64,000 bases of DNA from positions 477,255,376 to 477,319,375 of the forward strand of contig NC_064619.1 of NCBI RefSeq assembly GCF_023898315.1, in the 5' to 3' direction. The stretch is from Schistocerca nitens (Eukaryota > Arthropoda > Insecta > Orthoptera > Acrididae). Position numbers and translations under genes: made by a program. Below, piece by piece: positions 18,736-30,409 of the stretch (position 1 is its first letter; every line of letters starts with the position of its first letter). The notes under the pieces are model-generated. The model was not told where the DNA came from. It ran no database searches and worked only from the letters and a program-made list of their open reading frames with translations.

Positions 18736-19963
18736 AGAGTGCCACCAGCAACTTTGCAATCTAAAGGTCTCACGACAAACTTGGTTTGGCAGGGTGATGT
18801 TACTTTTGGCTGATCAATTCTGAGACAGTTGCTACTGGTGGTCAAAGCTGAAATGAACATATCAACATTAGGCACCGAAGTTTTGTGAGGAATATGTGCA
18901 GTGTTTAATATTTGGAGCATTACAAGAAAAGATAGCATTTCTGTGTCAAGTTATATTCAACACACATTTGACACTAGAAATGCATGCCAAATTTCAGTGT
19001 TTTTTCTGTTTGTGCTCGGTGTATAAAACAGTGTTCATATTGGTGGCACATACAAATTTAAAGATTTTAGTTACTAGTTAGTTACAGATCTATGTGAGGA
19101 CTGTTTTCACATTAACACACAATAATGGAGACATCAGTTTACTTGATGTGCAACAGTACTGGGTTAACTTTGAAAATTTGCCAAAGCTGGTGAAATTTGC
19201 CAAATATGGCTTGTTGCTATGCAGTGTTATGATTTTAAAGTTACATGAAATTCAAAGATAAGCTTGGCATTTTTGTTATTCTTTTGTATTGCCTCAGGAT
19301 GTTGATTTCAGGGCTCACAAATAACTTATTCTGTACTTATCTGCAAAGTAATGTGCAGTTCAAATGTGAATTGAAGGTGTGATGCAGGTCATGTTTTGTG
19401 TCTTCTTCAGTGGCACATACAGTAGTTTATATCTGTGTAGGTCTTATTACATATATATGCAATATACGGCAATAGTTCACAACTATTATTTTACGAGATA
19501 GCCATAGATCTGAAATGAATTGGGAATGACTGTGAAGTAATTGATACCATACCAGCAACAGTGCAAATGTTTAATACGTAAGGATTTTAGTAAGGGACAC
19601 CATCTATCTGCCAGAAATACTTTCGTTTTTCACATATTTGTATTGTACTGGAGTACTCAAAATGAAGTGGAAAATGTGTAAAACAGTTTTAGTGTTGGAC
19701 AAAACATTATCAGTGATAGAAAAAGAGCTTAATGGAGTGGTTAATGTTGAAGGGAAGTATTATTATCCTAATGATTAATAAAAGTATTTTTCATACCACA
19801 GTCAAAGATCAAGATATGTGAAAGGTAAGAAAATTCTTTTACAGGATGCTCATTCTGTTAAAAATTAATCTCATCTATCATGGGGGAAATGCAACAGAGA
19901 GAGAATTTTCAACTGTAAAGTAGGCTCCGTACAGTACAAATCTTGTCGCAAAAAGTTTACAAA
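18736..19963. other. Unassigned AT-rich DNA
   Basis: About 1.2 kb with no similarity I recognise and no long frames. Confidence 0.5.
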
Positions 19964-21900
19964 CCTACATCTACATCTACATGGTTACTCTGCATTTCAC
20001 ACTTAAGTGCCTGGCAGAGGGTTCATCGAACCATTTTCATACTACTTCTCTACCATTCCACTCTCGAATGGTGCATGGAAAAAAGAAACACCTGAATCTT
20101 TCCGTTCGAGCTCTGATTTCCCTTTTTCATTATGATGGTCATTTCTCCCTATGTATGTGGGTGTCAACAAAATATTTTCGCATTCGGGAGAGAAAGTTGA
20201 TGATTGAAATTTCGTAAATAGATCTCGGCGCAAAGAAAACCGCCTTTGTTTCAGTGACTGCCACCCCAACTCGCATATCATATCAGTGACACTCTCACCC
20301 CTATTGCGCGATAACACGAAACTGCTCTTCTTTGCACTTTTTCATTGTCCTCCGTCAATCCTACCTGGAACGGATCCCACACCGCGCAGCAATATTCCAG
20401 CAGAGGACGGACAAGTGTAATGTAGGCTGTCTCTTTAGTGGGTTTGTTGCATCTTCTAAGTGCTCTGCCAACGAAGCGCAGTCTTTGTTTCGCCGTCTTT
20501 GTTTCGCCTTCCCCACAATATTATCTATGTGGTCTTTCCAGTTTAAGTTGCTTGTAATTGTAATTCCTAGGTATTTAGTCGAATTGACAGCCCTTAGATT
20601 TGTGTGATTTATCGTATACCCAAAATTTATCGGATTTCTTTTAGTACCCATGTGGATGACCTTGCACTTTTCTTTGTTTAGTGCCAATTGCCACTTTTCG
20701 CACCATACAGAAATTCTCTCTAGATCATTTTGTAATTGGAATTGATCGTCTGATGATTTTACTAAACAGTAAATTACAGCGTCATCTGCAAACATTCTAA
20801 GGGGGGTGCTCAGATTATCACGTAGATCATTTATGTAAATCAGGAACAGGAGAGGGCCCATGACACCACCTTGCGGAATGCCAGATATCACTTCTGTTCT
20901 TCTTTTTAATTTACAGTCTATCACTACAAACTGTGACCTCTCTGAGAGGAAATCTCGAATCCAGTCACACAACTGAGACAATACTCCATATGCACGCAAT
21001 TTGATTAATAGTCACTTGTGAGGAACAGTATCAGAAGCCTTCTGGAAATCTAGGAATATGGAATAGATCTGAGATTCCTTGTCGACAGCACTCATTAGTT
21101 CATGGGAATAAAGAGCTAGCTGCGTTGCACAAGAACAATATTTTTCTGAATCCGTGTTGGTTATGTATTAATAAGTCATTTTCTTCAAGGTGATTCATAA
21201 TGTTCGAGTACAGTATATGCTACAAAGTCCTACTGCAAATTGAGGTCAGTGATATGGGTCTGTAATTTAATGGGTTACTCCTATTTCCTTTCTTGAATAT
21301 TTGTGTGATCTTTGCTACTTTCCAGTCTTTAGGAACAGACCTTTTGTCACGTGAGCGGTTGTATATGATTGCTAAGAAAGGTGCTATTGTGTCTGCATAC
21401 TCTGAAAGGAACCTGATTGGTATACCACCTGGACCAGAAGACTTGCCCTTTTTAAGCAATTTGAGTTGTTTCGCAACACCTAAGATATCTACTTTTATGT
21501 CACTCATTCAACAGCTATTCTGGTTTCGAATTCTGGAATATTTACTTCGTCTTCTTTCACGAAGGAATTATGGAAAACTGTATTTAGTAACTCCGCTTTA
21601 GTGGCATCATCATTGATAACCTTTCCATCGCTATCACGCAGTGACGGTATTGACTCTTTTTTTTTTTTTTACCACTGGTGTACTTTACATACGACCAGAA
21701 TCTCTTTGGGTTTTCTACCATATTTTGAGACAATGTTTCATTGTGGAAACTACTAAAAGCATCTTGCTTTGATGTCCGCACTAAATTTCGAGCTTCCGTG
21801 AAACTTAGCCAGTCTTGGAGATTTTGCGTTCTTCTGAATTTGGCATGCTTTTTTCATTGCTTCTGCAACCTTTTTTTAATTTTGTTATTTTGTGTATTTT
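19964..21900 (-). mobile_element. CR1-clade LINE, 5'-truncated (copy B)
   Basis: The minus-strand element has an ATCTAC-repeat 3' terminus at 19964-19985, the usual microsatellite-like end of this family. Reading 5' to 3' on minus: FRRTQNLQDWLSF and NPKRFWSYVK (linker), KKGKSSGPGGIPIRF, NYRPISLTSI, then AYGVLSQLCDWIRDFLSERS, GIPQGGVMGPLLFLIYINDL and MFADDAVIYC (catalytic), then the thumb (LGITITSNLNWKDHI). Stops, frameshifts and an A/T insertion at about 21657-21670 break it. Confidence 0.88.
20361..20999 (-). pseudogene. CR1 RT, catalytic half
   Basis: This 212-codon frame holds RT motifs B to E: GIPQGGVMGPLLFLIYIND, FADDAVIYC, SVWCEKWQLALNKEKCKV and KYLGITITSN. The active-site Asp pair is intact. 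The C-terminus is frame-shifted after KAKQRRR by a short duplication of CGCCGTCTTTGTTT (about 20497-20510) relative to copy C. Upstream RT motifs lie in another frame (21507-21220). Confidence 0.85.
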
Positions 21901-23308
21901 TTGCTCTTTACTGTTTCCAACATCTTGATGTATTTTGATAAATAATGTACATTATCTGGTTATGTTGAATGAAGTAATGTTAATTTGTGCAATAAATGTG
22001 CGGAGATTCAGATAGGATGGTACCAGGAATAGCTCTTGAACCTATTGCAGAATAAGACTGACTGTATTTTGTTCATAATATTTCTTCGCACAGGCACAGT
22101 ACTTCAGCACACTGAAAAAGCAAAGATATCCTGAGACAATACAACAGAACAACAAAAATGCAAAGTTTACCTTTAAATGTCAACACTCCAAAGATAAAAT
22201 TCAGCTTGAGGAAAACATCACAAATATAACTGTACCCAACAGATCATTGCTTGGAGGCGAAGTCCCCACAAATGTTTAAGACTTGGTGCATGTATAGTTT
22301 TATTTATTCACCCATGAATCACCTTACAATGATGCTGGATTTGTTGTCATATTACAGTGAAAATAAATAGCTCCAAAATATATGTACACACAGAATATGT
22401 AAGTATACCATGAGAGGGTAGGACAGGTGGTCGACCATGGCTTGATGAAGTTACCACCCTGGCATTTGCCTGAAATAATTTAAGAAAACTTAAATCACGA
22501 TGGTCAGCAGAGGAAGCTACATCTTCCCAAAGATGAGGTCTGCATATTTATAACTGTGCTGCCTTATTAGGTTGGTCCCTATTGTATGATGCTTTTTGAT
22601 ATAAGCACACATTTGCTCTTAATTGCTGCATCAAAGACCCTTCAATCCCCTAAATCTGTCACTCAGAAGCATTACAGTATTGTAATGTAACAGTGTCATA
22701 ATTATCCCCTTCCTTTATAAACCACTACTATGAATTCTTTAAGTAGTCTTTTGATTGTGTAGTATGCTTGGCTTGTGAAGAATGTTTTAGCTGCATTTTA
22801 AATTGATGTATTTAATAACTTTTTCAGATCATTGGGCAGTTTAATATAAAACAAATAAAAACCACTGATTCTTCAAGGAATTGAACTCCCATGTATAAAA
22901 CAGCTTCAGATATCTAATTACAAATGAGTTAATGCTTTAAATATTTGATATTAAGCATATAATATCTTTGTGGTTGACGAAATTGTAGTTTTTCATGTCT
23001 CAATCTTTATGAAGGTGTATGATATAATTTCGGAGGTACATTCAGTGGTAGAGAAGAAATGGGAAGAGTGAGCTGCAGAAATTGAGACTCAAATTAAACA
23101 CTAATTTATATTTTAAAACAATAGGTGTGTCTCGGCCCCGATTAATTATCATGAGAACATTGAGGCAGTATCTCAAATCCTAATGAACATCATAATACAC
23201 AAAATTTATCTCAAATGAAGAGCAGATTAGTGTCATTTCTTGAAAGCAGCGTGTCTGTTTCTTTGAAAGAACAGACACCAAGTAGATCCTGCAGCTGTGA
23301 AATTCTAT
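21901..23308. other. Unassigned AT-rich DNA with a SINE-like scrap
   Basis: Mostly featureless. Positions 22455-22545 (ACCACCCTGGCATTTGCCTG onward) look like a decayed insect SINE. A short hairpin lies at about 23252-23280 (GTCTGTTTCTTTGAAAGAAC). Confidence 0.45.
22455..22545 (+). repeat. Probable SINE fragment
   Basis: The sequence around CCTGGCATTTGCCTGAAATA resembles the body of a dispersed tRNA-type repeat common in insect genomes. There is no tRNA head and no clear duplication. Recognition is from memory of the family, so this is tentative. Confidence 0.35.
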
Positions 23309-23777
23309 ACGTAAATTGAAGGGGAATCACTGCTATCAGCTGCAGCAGGACTTTAAGTGGAATCAGCAGTGACAAGCGAAAATGTGTTCTGGACTGGGAT
23401 TCGAACCTGGGATCTCCTGCCTATTAGGCAGGTGCGGCAACCGCTGCATCTTCCAGAACACAGTGTTATTGCAATTGCATGGACTATCTCGGTACACCTC
23501 ACAGCCAATCCACACTCCCACTGAGTGCCACCACAGGGACTGCGGGAAGGTGGTGCTCGGTGGGAGTGAGGATCAGCCGTGAGGCATACTGAGATAGTCT
23601 GTGCCGTTGTGATAACACTGTGTCCCCGATGGTGCAGTCGTTACCGCATTTGCCCAGTAAGCAGTAGATCCCGAGTTCGAATCCTGGTCCGGTACACATT
23701 TACGCTTGTCACCACTGATTCCGCTTAATGTCTCACTGCAGCTAATAGCAGTGATCCCCTTCAATTTACATATAGTT
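23309..23777. repeat. Fold-back repeat with two opposed tRNA-like units, arms about 230 bp
   Basis: The left arm (about 23309-23545) and right arm (about 23550-23777) are diverged reverse complements. Landmarks are GTAAATTGAAGGGG/CCCCTTCAATTTAC at the ends and tRNA-like blocks inside: minus at about 23390-23460 (GGGATTCGAACCTGGGATCT on the plus strand) and plus at about 23622-23695 (GATCCCGAGTTCGAATCCTG). I could not identify a convincing TSD. Divergence between the arms makes this older than the 30057 hairpin. Confidence 0.75.
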
Positions 23778-24500
23778 TTGTCGTAGTTTTTTGTCATGCA
23801 TTGTGTCAGAGTTTGAAAGTAAGAGTTTTATATATTTCTTGTCAATGTAAGAAATACTGGAGAACTATAGGCATCACAAATCTATTGTAGAGTCTCAAAC
23901 TTTTCCTAAAAAATTTCATTTCACACTTTGATGACTCTCCTACAATTGTAGGTTTTTTTGTGCAAAATATATTTTCTTTTTTGACTCAAACTCTACTAAA
24001 AAATTTTCGTCCAGTGTGGGTGAGTGCTCTAAGCCTTTAGTTACAAGTTCTGACTCTTGAAACAGCTGTGACACATGACATTTCTTAGTATCTGAGGAAT
24101 CTTGCAAAATTAATTTACTTTCGTCAGATCGCTATCATCTAGAAATAATGCTGGTTTGGTTTATGTCTCATAATGCCTTTACATTCTAGTTTCATTTGTA
24201 GTTTACTCCTTTCTGCCATGTCTGTTGCAACCATTCTTTTTACTTAAGGTGGTTGATGAGTGTTTTTTTGTTTTTTTTCCAGGCTTTCATGTTGAGACCT
24301 TTCTGTAACAGAGGATGGAAAAACCATCTTCATTGAACATATAGCGATAAAATGAAAAAATTGCCTGTCTTCTTAAATCCATCAATGATGTTAACTAGTC
24401 ATTCCTTTGGGGTATGCTATTCCTGCACTATGAGCGACATTGTAAATTGGCAATGTTTCAGCTGGGTGTGACCTCATCCGTGTATCTACAGGAGTATTAT
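23778..24500. other. Unassigned AT-rich DNA
   Basis: No recognised coding sequence or repeat before the gypsy gag region. Confidence 0.45.
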
Positions 24501-25436
24501 AATATGTATGTGATGGTTTCATGCTGCTGATGCAAGAGGCTGCAATTTATTGGGGCACTGAAGTAGAATTGTTAAAATCTTCTCCTGACACAGATCTTCA
24601 GCATCTATTGAGATACGGCTCTCATGCTTATCCATGAGTAACAAAGATGGGTTTGCTTTTGAGCTGGCAGAAAGTGTGAGTGCTGAATGACCTTCACAAA
24701 ACATTTTCATCCATCCTCCTGTAGTGTCAAGACCTAATGTGCCAGCAGGTGCATCTAATGTCTTTTTTAATTCAAGTGCGAGTTTCAGATGAAACACTAA
24801 GACATATGTGGTTTAATCAACCAACATTCACGGTTCAGAATGGTCTGAGTTCTATTAGCTGTGATGATTTGTCTTCTCAGTTAAATGTTGCTGACAGTGT
24901 TTACAATATTTTACAAAATGGCAATTTGAGTGTGGCTTCCTTAACCTGTAATGGTGTCAGTATGTTAGTTTTAATCAGATGCTACTAGTGGGAACCAGAG
25001 TACATTAGCAGACCAAATCCACGTCCTGCAACAAAAGGTGAGGTCTCTATGGTGGCAGCTCAAACAAACAACAACAAAATTGGTGCAACAAATACTGTAG
25101 AGCGTCAAGTGAACACCACATTTGTGTTGGTTCATGCATGCTGTTTCTGCCCATATGTAAGCAAATGCATTTCTCCTTATAAAAGACAACAGCAGCTGGG
25201 TTTATGCTTCACTGGCCACTGGTCCAAGAAGAACTACTTACTATCCCACAGTCACAAACTGATGTTTGCAGTTCTTCACAACTTTTGATGCTTTTCCTAA
25301 CACATATGACCAACAAAAACCCGCTGCCAGATCTGTCAATGGACCTACATTTACTCCAAACTTTGGTAATGTAATCTTTCATGAACCACTGAAGCAACAT
25401 GCCATATCAAGAAATTTTACCAAACTGCATCACTTG

Positions 25437-25482
25437 GACTTATGACCGCAGCAGTTGAGTCCCATAGTGCTATGAGCCATTT
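25437..25482 (+). mobile_element. 46-bp SINE 3'-tail insertion with 11-bp TSD
   Basis: Perfect TGCATCACTTG copies at 25426-25436 and 25483-25493 flank a 46-bp piece ending AGCCATTT. The piece matches the 3' end of the SINE family at 55994-56186 (TGAGTCCCATAGTGCT versus TTAAGTCCCATAGTGCTC there). It is an extreme 5' truncation. Confidence 0.8.
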
Positions 25483-25568
25483 TGCATCACTTGTACATCG
25501 CAGACAAGCACATTTTAGGAATGTATCCCATTGACTCGGGTTCAGATGCAAGCGTATTGCCTTTAGAT

Positions 25569-25987
25569 TAAAACTGTGTGAGGGACCGAGACTCGAACTC
25601 GGGACCTTGGCCTTTCGCGGGCAAGTGCGCTACCATCTGAGCTACCCAAGCATGACTCATGCCCCGTCCTCACAGCTTTACTTTTGCCAGTACCTCGTCT
25701 CCTGCCGTCCAAACTTTACATAAGCTCTCCTGCAAACATTGCAGAACTAGCACTCCTGAAAGAAAGGAGAGCTTCTGTAAAGTTTGGGAGGTAGGAGACG
25801 AGGTACTGGCAGAAGTAAAGCTGTGAGGACGGGGCTTGAGTCAAGTTTGGGTAGCTCAGATGGTACAGCACTTGCCCGCGAAAGGCCAAGGTCCCAAGTT
25901 CGAGTCTCGGTCCAGCACACAGTTATAATCTGCCAGGAAGTTTCATATCAGCGTACACTCCACTGCAGAGTGAAAATCTCATTCTGG
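25569..25987. mobile_element. Inverted tRNA-like SINE dimer with 14-bp TSD
   Basis: Perfect TATTGCCTTTAGAT copies at 25555-25568 and 25988-26001 bound a 419-bp element. It has two arms in opposite orientation: a minus tRNA-like unit at about 25579-25652 and a plus unit at about 25845-25919, each followed by CAGTACCTCGTCTCCT-type body. The arms meet near 25750-25766. The right end carries the extra terminal block GAGTGAAAATCTCATTCTGG. Insertion split the gypsy protease just after its active-site motif. Confidence 0.88.
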
Positions 25988-26180
25988 TATTGCCTTTAGA
26001 TAAGAAGAAACAATATTTAGTTTCTCTTCGTGCTGTTAATATCTCCAGAGTCCCTATGAAGAAACCAATACAGCAAACTTTTCTCATAGCTGATGTTAAA
26101 TAATCCATCCTTGGTGCAGATTTCTTGCACCAGTTTAAGGTTGACATTTTCTTACACGAAGCACTAATCCACATGCTTTG

Positions 26181-27239
26181 TGAGATGGCTCAATGGCGCC
26201 TTGGTAAAGCAAGCAGCTCTTATACCCTGCATTGCACCTCACCATGTGGTGTGCCACAAAACTGTGATGTTGACGATGTCTCTGCACTGGGTGCTATGAT
26301 GACCACTAGTTGTTCCTATAGTTTGTCGTCACAACCATGACTATATGTCTGAGGATTCCCACATTTCAGATGCTGCACCCTGTAATATAAAAAACAAGTC
26401 TCTGTCTCCAAGGAAAGAAAAAAAACAAAGATTTCTACTAAGAATAAACTGTTACATTACAAAATGCAAAATCTCATGAATTGGAGACTGCCCAAACCCA
26501 ATAACAAGAAAATTTTCTGCAACTCAATTAATACATGCTACACAAGGGCCTCAGACCAGAACTGTTTACAAGATGTTTCAACATATTACAGTTGTTGCAC
26601 ACAATGAGCGGTGTCACATTCAGACTGATCCCGAACCTCCTGTGACTTCCCAAGCTCACAAACTAGCACCATCGCAAACCCCACTCTCAGACAATATTAC
26701 ATTCTCAGACATTACTATGACTCAGTCACGCCTGTCACCCAAGGCCTGCATTGCACAATGAAGCCTAAAGCTTCAGCAGCATAACTTTTGCTGCTGTTCG
26801 ACACAGTCACTGGAGCTGTTGCCAGGCTCTACCCGGGCCAGCTGGCTGTAATGGGACATCCTCCTGTAGCATTAGTTTTCATGTACAGTAGTTGTCGATA
26901 CATGTATTATTTTCCGAATTTTGGACAGGTCAATATTATCTTGGCTGCTTTTCTGAAAACTTTCAAATAATTTTATACACAATAAGTTATATTTCAAACA
27001 CAAATTTATGAAAAGGAATTACTTTATTTTCGATGTTACAATCAATAAGTACTAGTACAGAGAGAGAGAGAGAGTCTATATTTATTTTAAGAAACATTAG
27101 AAATTCTGAATTATTTGGCACACTTAAAATTTCTATTATTAATGACGAAACCTGATACTGTTTACTACGTTTATTTCTGGATTCATTTACGAAATAATAA
27201 TCGAAATTAATTTGTCAAGAAAATTGGAAAACCCTTCAG
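26181..27239. other. Possible further gypsy debris, then unassigned DNA
   Basis: Up to about 26830 the base composition resembles the preceding gypsy fragment, but I see no RT motif. Beyond that it is AT-rich and featureless. A (GA)n run lies at 27059-27074. Confidence 0.4.
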
Positions 27240-27548
27240 AGTATGGTTATTACTGCAAAGTGAAATAGTAGTAAGTGCATGCCTCTGATGTGATTGGATG
27301 TATTTTTGTATTTTGGATGAACAATGTAATTCACATACAATAATGCCACTGATAAGTATGAGTGGTATACTTTGTCTGCAACTGTATATCTGTCTTCAAG
27401 AACTGCAAGACAAATTAGGACTGAAAATAAAAAGTGGACAATTTAGTTGCAAAAATCTTGTAATTGATGTATCAAAACCCAGAAAAATGGGAAAGAATAA
27501 TCTTCAACATTTCATTCACAACATATTCCTACCAGTTTCCAGAAACTA

Positions 27549-28746
27549 CACCATGTGATCAAAAGTATCCACACCCCCCCAAAAACATACATTTTTCATA
27601 TCAGATGCATTGTGCTGTCACCTGGTGCCAGGTACTGCATATCAGCGACATCAGTAGTCATTAGACATTGTGAGAGAACAGAATGGGCCACTCTGTAGAA
27701 CTCGTGGACTTCGAACGTGGTCAGGTGATTGGGTGTGCGTTGTGTCATACATCTCTAGGCAAGATTTCCAGACTCCTAAACATCCCTAGGTCCACTGTTT
27801 CCGAAGCATACAGGCTGACCTCGTCTGTTGACTGACAGAGACCCCTGACATTTGAAGAGGATCGTAATGTGTAATAGGCAGACATCTATTCAGATCATCA
27901 CACAGGAATTCCAAACTGCATCAGAATCCACTGCAAGTACTATGACAATTAGGTGGGAGATGAGAAAACTTGGATTTCATGGTCGAGTGGCTGCTCGTAA
28001 GTCACACATCACGCCAGTAGATGAAAAACGACACCTCGCTTGGTGTAAGGAGCATAAACATTGGACGATTGAACAGTGGAAAAACGTGTGGAGTGACGAA
28101 TCACGGTACACAAAGTGGCGATCCAATGGCAGGGGGTGGATATGGCGAATGCATGGGGAACATCTGCCAGCGTGTGTAGTGCCAACAGTAAAATTCGGAG
28201 GCGGTGGTGTTAAGGTGTGATCATGTTTTTCATGGAGGGGGGTTGCACCCCTTGTTGTTTTGCATGGCACTATCACAGCACAGGCCTACACTGATGTTTG
28301 AAGCACCTTCTTGCTTCCCACTGTTTAACAGCAATGTGGGGATGGCAATTGCATCTTTCAACACAATCATGCAGTTGTTCATAATGCACAAACTGCAGTG
28401 GAGTGGTTACATGACAGTGACATCCATATAATGGACTGACCTGCACAGAGTCCTGACCCGAATCCTACAGAACACCTTTGGAATGTTTTGGAAAGCCGAC
28501 TTCATGCCAGGCTTCACCGACCAACATCGATCTCTCTCCTCAGTGCAGCACTCCATGAAGAATGGGCTGCCATTCCCCAAGAAACCTTCCAGCGCCTCAC
28601 TGAACATATGCCTGTGAGAGTGGAATCTGTCGTCAAGGTTAAGGGTGGGCCAACACCATATTGAATTCCAGCATTACCGATGGAGGGTGCCACGGACTTG
28701 TAAGTCATTTTCAGCCAAGTGTCTGAAAACTTTTGATCACATAATG
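27549..28746 (+). mobile_element. Tc1-like DNA transposon, 1198 bp, TA target
   Basis: Terminal repeats CACCATGTGATCAAAAGT (left) and, inverted, CATTATGTGATCAAAAGT (right) are flanked by TA at 27547-27548 and 28747-28748. Inside is a decayed Tc1 transposase. The element is near the usual length of a Tc1 unit. It inserted inside another transposon's coding region. Confidence 0.9.
27852..28625 (+). pseudogene. Tc1-like transposase remnant
   Basis: The N-terminal region (27690-27840) has scrambled helix-turn-helix text. The catalytic part shows WKNVWSDESRYTKW (first Asp) and LPACVVPTVKFGGGG. After frameshifts near 28217 and 28300 come FQHNHAVVHNAQTAVEWL (the family QHDNxPxH block with Asp changed to Asn) and SPDPNPTEHLWNVLESRL (the Glu). 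The architecture is DD34E, with the second acidic residue lost and at least two frameshifts, so it is inactive. Confidence 0.85.
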
Positions 28747-28990
28747 TAAGTCATTGCATTTGTTGGATTCATGGTCTGGACATATCTCCTCTGTTTTTAT
28801 GGAGGACAACAAAAATTCTGTAGATCTAATGTGGATTCAGCCTGGAACTACTAGTGCAGTTCAACCTCTCAATAAAGAATTTTTTCAAAAGTGGAAAGCA
28901 TTTTTCAGGAAATTATCAGACAACTTAATTTCTGATACCTCCCTCTCATTTTAGGTTTATCAGCAGACCAGTAGTCTTAACCTGCAGTTA

Positions 28991-30056
28991 TTTGTGCATT
29001 ACCAGATCTCTTCGCTATGCTTTATGAATCTGAACAAGTATGCCTCGTACGCAGAACAATGACCAGGACCATTTCTGACTCCATCCCAGATCAGTCTAAA
29101 TAAAACTAGTGGTTACCGTGAAGTGACTGATTGCATTAATTTTTCCTTTGTTTGGTGTGCCATGTGCAAGAAAAATGTTTGTTTTTGTTATTCAGTAGAC
29201 ACTTCTCATTTTTGTGAATAAACAAAGAACTGTTTCACTGATAGTCAGATGTACAACATTCAAACATTATTATAAGGAATGCCTACAGGAATTGTTATAA
29301 AATGTAGTACTGCAAGACACATTTCATTTCAATAAATTACAAGTCCTCATTGATGGAAATCGTCAGTGACATCAAACACTGCCATGATTTTATTTTCTCT
29401 GCTAGACACTTTTATCAGAATTACACGTGCAAGAATTGAAGTTATTCAAAAAAATGTTTATATAGTTTATTGCAGGTTTTCACCAGAGCAAACAAGCACG
29501 AGCAAAAGAGAATTCTGTCTGGTGTACCCGTTAGGCCTCTTGCAGGTCTTTCAACTGGACACCACTGCAGCTACTTACGTGTCCCTAACCTTCCCCAGTT
29601 ACCTAATCAGAAAAAGGAGACCTGCAGTTTAATGTGGAATCTGAACCACATGTCTTTTATAGCTACTCCAACATCTGTGAGAAGTGAATGCTCGGATAAA
29701 AACCATAGTGACAAAGCTGTGGTCTGAATGGGATTTGATCCTACACTCTCTGGATCACAAAGTGCGCGCTTTGCCACTTGGCCATTTTTGTTTTAGAAAA
29801 AAAAAAAAAAAAAAAAGGAATATGACCATTATATCTTACAAACATAATGGAAACGCTAGCTGTGCCACCTCTTGAGATGATGCTCGACATCTGTAATTAA
29901 TGTTCTGTTTATAAATTTCCCCGCAAGGGCAATGAGAAGCCAGGGAAAAATGGCAGCCAACATACAATAAAAATTTTGGACCAGTGCTAAGGAGAGATGG
30001 AGGTGCAATTCCTTGTAAAGTGCATGATCTCCATGCATGTCATGCTTCCATACAGT
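28991..30056. other. Unassigned DNA with a poly(A) tract and a tRNA-like scrap
   Basis: AT-rich with no coding similarity. On the minus strand about 29785-29722 reads GGCCAAGTGGCAAAGCGCGC...GGATCAAATCCC, resembling A and B boxes of a SINE head (low confidence). A run of about 20 A lies at 29798-29817. Confidence 0.4.
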
Positions 30057-30131
30057 GAAATGATAATTAAATGGACACCCTAGCTGCAAACAGGCGTTCA
30101 TGTACTTCATTGGGGACATGTTGAAAATGTG

Positions 30132-30206
30132 TGCCCCGACCGGGACTCGAACCCGGGATCTCCTGCTTACATGGCAGACGCTCTATCCATCTGAGCCACC
30201 GCGGGC
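30132..30206 (-). tRNA. tRNA-Thr(TGT)-like unit, left arm
   Basis: On the minus strand it starts GCCCGCGGTGGCTCAG and has a D stem, an anticodon stem TCTGC/GCAGG with loop CATGTAA (anticodon TGT), and a perfect T stem CCGGG/CCCGG. Position 33 is A instead of T, and the acceptor stem has two mismatches plus a wobble pair (GCCCGCG against TCGGGGC). No CCA is encoded, which is normal for animals. It is most likely a SINE-type tRNA derivative rather than a functional tRNA gene, although automated callers would report it. Confidence 0.6.
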
Positions 30207-30409
30207 ACAGAGGATAGTGCGACTGCAGGGACTTATCCCTTGCACGCTCCCCGTGAGATCCACATTCCCAACATGTCCACACCACTACATTCATAGTGCG
30301 CCTAATAGATGTTTGCCCATCATGAATGTAGTGGTGTGGACATGTTGGGAATGTGGATCTCACGGGGAGCGTGCAAGGGACAAGTCCCTGCAGTCACACT
30401 ATCCTCTGT

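Larger units (their letters stand above)
24737..26180 (+). pseudogene. Gypsy-type LTR retrotransposon gag and protease remnant
   Basis: The gag-like part (24775-24960) has VSDETLRHMWFNQPTFTVQN, matching the capsid C-terminal block of arthropod gypsy gags (VSDELLRTLWLQRLP type). A degenerate Cys/His knuckle follows at about 25130-25200. A retropepsin-like part then appears: MYPIDSGSDASVLPLD (D-S/T-G active-site block) at 25520-25568, interrupted by a SINE-like element. It continues at 26002 with SILGADFLHQFKVDI at about 26110-26150, the family's GADFL block. Stops at 24987, 25286 and 26100 confirm decay. No LTRs were identified. Confidence 0.65.
27240..28990 (+). pseudogene. DDE transposase-like ORF, split by a Tc1-like insertion
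   Basis: The left part (27298-27546) reads SHTIMPLISMSGILCLQLYI, then NNLQHFIHNIFLPVSRNYT. The right part (28749-28954) reads HLLDSWSGH, then MWIQPGTTSAVQPLNKEFFQ and KWKAFFRKLSD. The order (an xxISxxGxL block, then LLDSWSGH with an Asp, then PGTTSxxQPLD and a basic F-rich tail) fits the RNase-H-fold core of a pogo/CENP-B-like DDE transposase, though I am unsure of the exact family. The two parts abut exactly at the TA target of the nested element. The third-Asp position reads N (PLNKEF). Confidence 0.5.
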
